Position numbers and translations under genes: made by a program. The notes beneath the pieces were generated by a model. That model had not been told where the DNA came from. It did no database searches and worked only from the letters and a program-made list of their open reading frames with translations. A stretch of DNA of 64,000 nt from Rouxiella badensis (GTDB lineage Bacteria; Pseudomonadota; Gammaproteobacteria; Enterobacterales; Enterobacteriaceae): contig NZ_MRWE01000008.1 in assembly GCF_002093665.1 (NCBI RefSeq), positions 62,001-126,000 on the forward strand. Reading direction: 5' to 3'. Shown here piece after piece: positions 62,774 through 64,000 of this stretch (its first letter is position 1; every line of letters starts with the position of its first letter).

Positions 62774-63714
62774 GAGCTCACTCCGACAGACGTTTTGAGA
62801 CGCGGGTCAAGCAGGGGGTAAACCAGGTCGACCAGCAGATTGATAGTGACGTAGGCGGTGGCAGAAATCACCACGATAGCCTGCAATACCGCCAGATCCT
62901 GATTGTTCACCGCCTGCTGTGTCAGTTGTCCGATACCGTTCAACCCGAACACTGTTTCGGTCACCAGAGCACCGGCAATCAGTTCTCCGAACAGCAAACC
63001 GGCAATGGTCAGTGCGGGCAGAGTGGCGTTACGGCCCACGTGCAGCCAGAGCACGCGGCTACGGCTCGCCCCCTTAGCGCGCGCGACGGACACGAAAGGC
63101 TGTGTTTGAACCTTGTCGATACTGCGGATAAGAATCTGCGCCAGCGGAGCGCTGATTGGCACCGCAAGCGTAATCACCGGCAGGATAAGCCCAACCCATT
63201 CGCCTGGATTGATCACCGGGATCCATCCGAGCCGGAACGAAAAGACCTGAATCAGCGCTATCCCCAGCCAGAAGGTGGGAATAGAGATGAACAGGGAGGG
63301 CAGGGTGAGCAGCGCCGACTTCAGCCAGCGCAGCGGCAGCAGGTTGGACGCGAAGGCAATGACTCCCGCCAGCACCACCGCCAGCAGGAAGCCAAGCACT
63401 GCCAGACGCAACGTGGGTGGGAAGTTGCTGACCAGCAGCTCCGTCACCGGCACGCCAGCCTGGATGGAAAAGCCGAAGTCACCGTGCAGAAAGCTGCCGA
63501 GCGTATGCAGATACTGCTGCCACAGCGGCATATCTGCCCCGTAGGCGGCACGCATCTCGGCAATCTGCGCCGGGCTGAGGCCCATCGACGGGTCCTGGAA
63601 TTTGATCAAGATGGCGTCACCGGGCAGCATTTGCAGTAACACAAACGACAGGGTAAATGCTGCCCATAGCACCAACAGGGCCTGACCAATGCGTCCGCTA
63701 AGATATCGGCTCAT
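62770..63714 (-). CDS. Permease DppB-like, importer 2
   Basis: 314 residues, six TM helices. RIGQALLVLWAAFTLSFVLL, LPGDAILIKFQDPSMGLSPAQIAEMRAAYG, and the EAA loop RAKGASRSRVLWLHVGRNATLPA follow the DppB pattern. Starts 14 bp after the binding protein stop. Confidence 0.92.
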   Translation of the reverse strand: MSRYLSGRIGQALLVLWAAFTLSFVLLQMLPGDAILIKFQDPSMGLSPAQIAEMRAAYGADMPLWQQYLHTLGSFLHGDFGFSIQAGVPVTELLVSNFPPTLRLAVLGFLLAVVLAGVIAFASNLLPLRWLKSALLTLPSLFISIPTFWLGIALIQVFSFRLGWIPVINPGEWVGLILPVITLAVPISAPLAQILIRSIDKVQTQPFVSVARAKGASRSRVLWLHVGRNATLPALTIAGLLFGELIAGALVTETVFGLNGIGQLTQQAVNNQDLAVLQAIVVISATAYVTINLLVDLVYPLLDPRLKTSVGVSS

Positions 63715-63728
63715 CGTTTACTCCGGTA

Positions 63729-64000
63729 TTAATGTTTCGCCAACCAGGCGCTGTAGAAGCTTGGGCGCCCCACGGCCTCGAAGGTGACGTCATGCAGATA
63801 AGGCGCACCGGCAAAGACCTGTGGCTCTTCGAAGATAGGGATCTCATAGGCCTGATCCAGCAGATAGCGCTGCGCATCGCCGGCCAGGGCCAGACGTTTT
63901 TGTGGATCGATTTCTGCGGAGATATCCACCAACAGTTTGTTCAGCTTGTCGTCCTTAAAGCTTTTCACTTTATTGCTCAGGCCGCCGAGCTGCAGCAGGG
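63729..64000 (-). CDS. Binding protein of importer 2, C-terminal part (5' end outside window)
   Basis: Only the last 90 residues are inside the window; the frame is open to the edge (LLQLGGLSNKVKSFKDDK). SAEIDPQKRLALAGDAQRYLLDQAYEIPIFEEPQVFAG is the typical C-lobe of SBP family 5 proteins, and the chain ends SFYSAWLAKH. It precedes the DppB-like gene by 14 bp and so is the first visible gene of the ten-gene run; the promoter lies beyond the window. Confidence 0.88.
   Translation of the reverse strand, partial: LLQLGGLSNKVKSFKDDKLNKLLVDISAEIDPQKRLALAGDAQRYLLDQAYEIPIFEEPQVFAGAPYLHDVTFEAVGRPSFYSAWLAKH

Noticed and set aside
1..64000. Insertion sequences, integrases, CRISPR arrays, tRNA or rRNA genes
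   Set aside because: I looked for transposase motifs, terminal repeats, regularly spaced repeats and tRNA-like cloverleaf ends and saw none. The AT-rich patches at 18.7-21.6 kb and 46-47 kb suggest transfer, but carry no mobility gene.

Overview
The window looks like chromosome of a Gram-negative gammaproteobacterium of the order Enterobacterales, probably a soil-, plant- or insect-associated member of the Yersiniaceae/Erwiniaceae type (Rahnella, Serratia or Rouxiella-like). This is inferred from protein resemblance (HpxO, PdxI, FosA, RutE, KPN_01854-type importer genes), moderately high GC and enterobacterial gene style. It is an accessory, metabolism-rich region: about 53 protein genes, no rRNA or tRNA, no insertion sequence and no CRISPR array. 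Ten intact transcription regulators are present (six LysR, two TetR, one IclR, one LacI) plus a broken AraC; most sit divergent to, or in an operon with, the transporter or enzyme they probably control.

1-18 kb: a 5'-truncated CobW/ZNG1 GTPase, an HPP membrane protein, a TetR-EamA operon, a GNAT, then a Tat-exported oxalate decarboxylase divergent from the urate hydroxylase hpxO, with tandem TTGTATACA palindromes in the shared promoter region. An uncharacterised membrane-protein pair follows, then regulator/target pairs (MFS/LysR, TetR/metallo-beta-lactamase fold, EamA/LysR-GST, GNAT/LysR), a HEAT-repeat protein, fosA, an AraC pseudogene and a DUF1543 gene.

18-34 kb: an AT-richer patch with a C-terminal remnant of an auxin-efflux-carrier-type transporter and a large StcE/TagA-like M66 metalloprotease ending in a chitin-binding module; a periplasmic cupin; a catabolic-type glutamate dehydrogenase; a CycA-like amino acid permease; LysR/TSUP and IclR/MFS pairs; LysR/pyridoxal reductase; a GH3 beta-glucosidase and a LacI regulator.

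35-47 kb: the three-subunit membrane gluconate 2-dehydrogenase (Tat-signal small subunit, FAD/Fe-S GMC subunit, triheme cytochrome c), a divergent sugar isomerase/sugar dehydrogenase pair, LysR with two DUF606 half-size transporters, a GH15 glucoamylase-like enzyme, and an AT-rich acyltransferase-3 gene lying between what look like decayed coding fragments.

47-64 kb: the most interesting block. On the plus strand a polar-amino-acid ABC importer is followed by a RutE-like nitroreductase and a MetQ-like orphan binding protein. Facing it on the minus strand is a tightly overlapped run of at least ten genes with two complete peptide/nickel-type ABC importers (each binding protein, two permeases and a fused double ATPase) flanking a luciferase-like flavin monooxygenase and a two-domain AhpD-like (CMD) protein. 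The two blocks converge on one terminator. Together they suggest uptake and flavin-dependent oxidation of an unknown small organic, possibly organosulfur or peptide-like, substrate.
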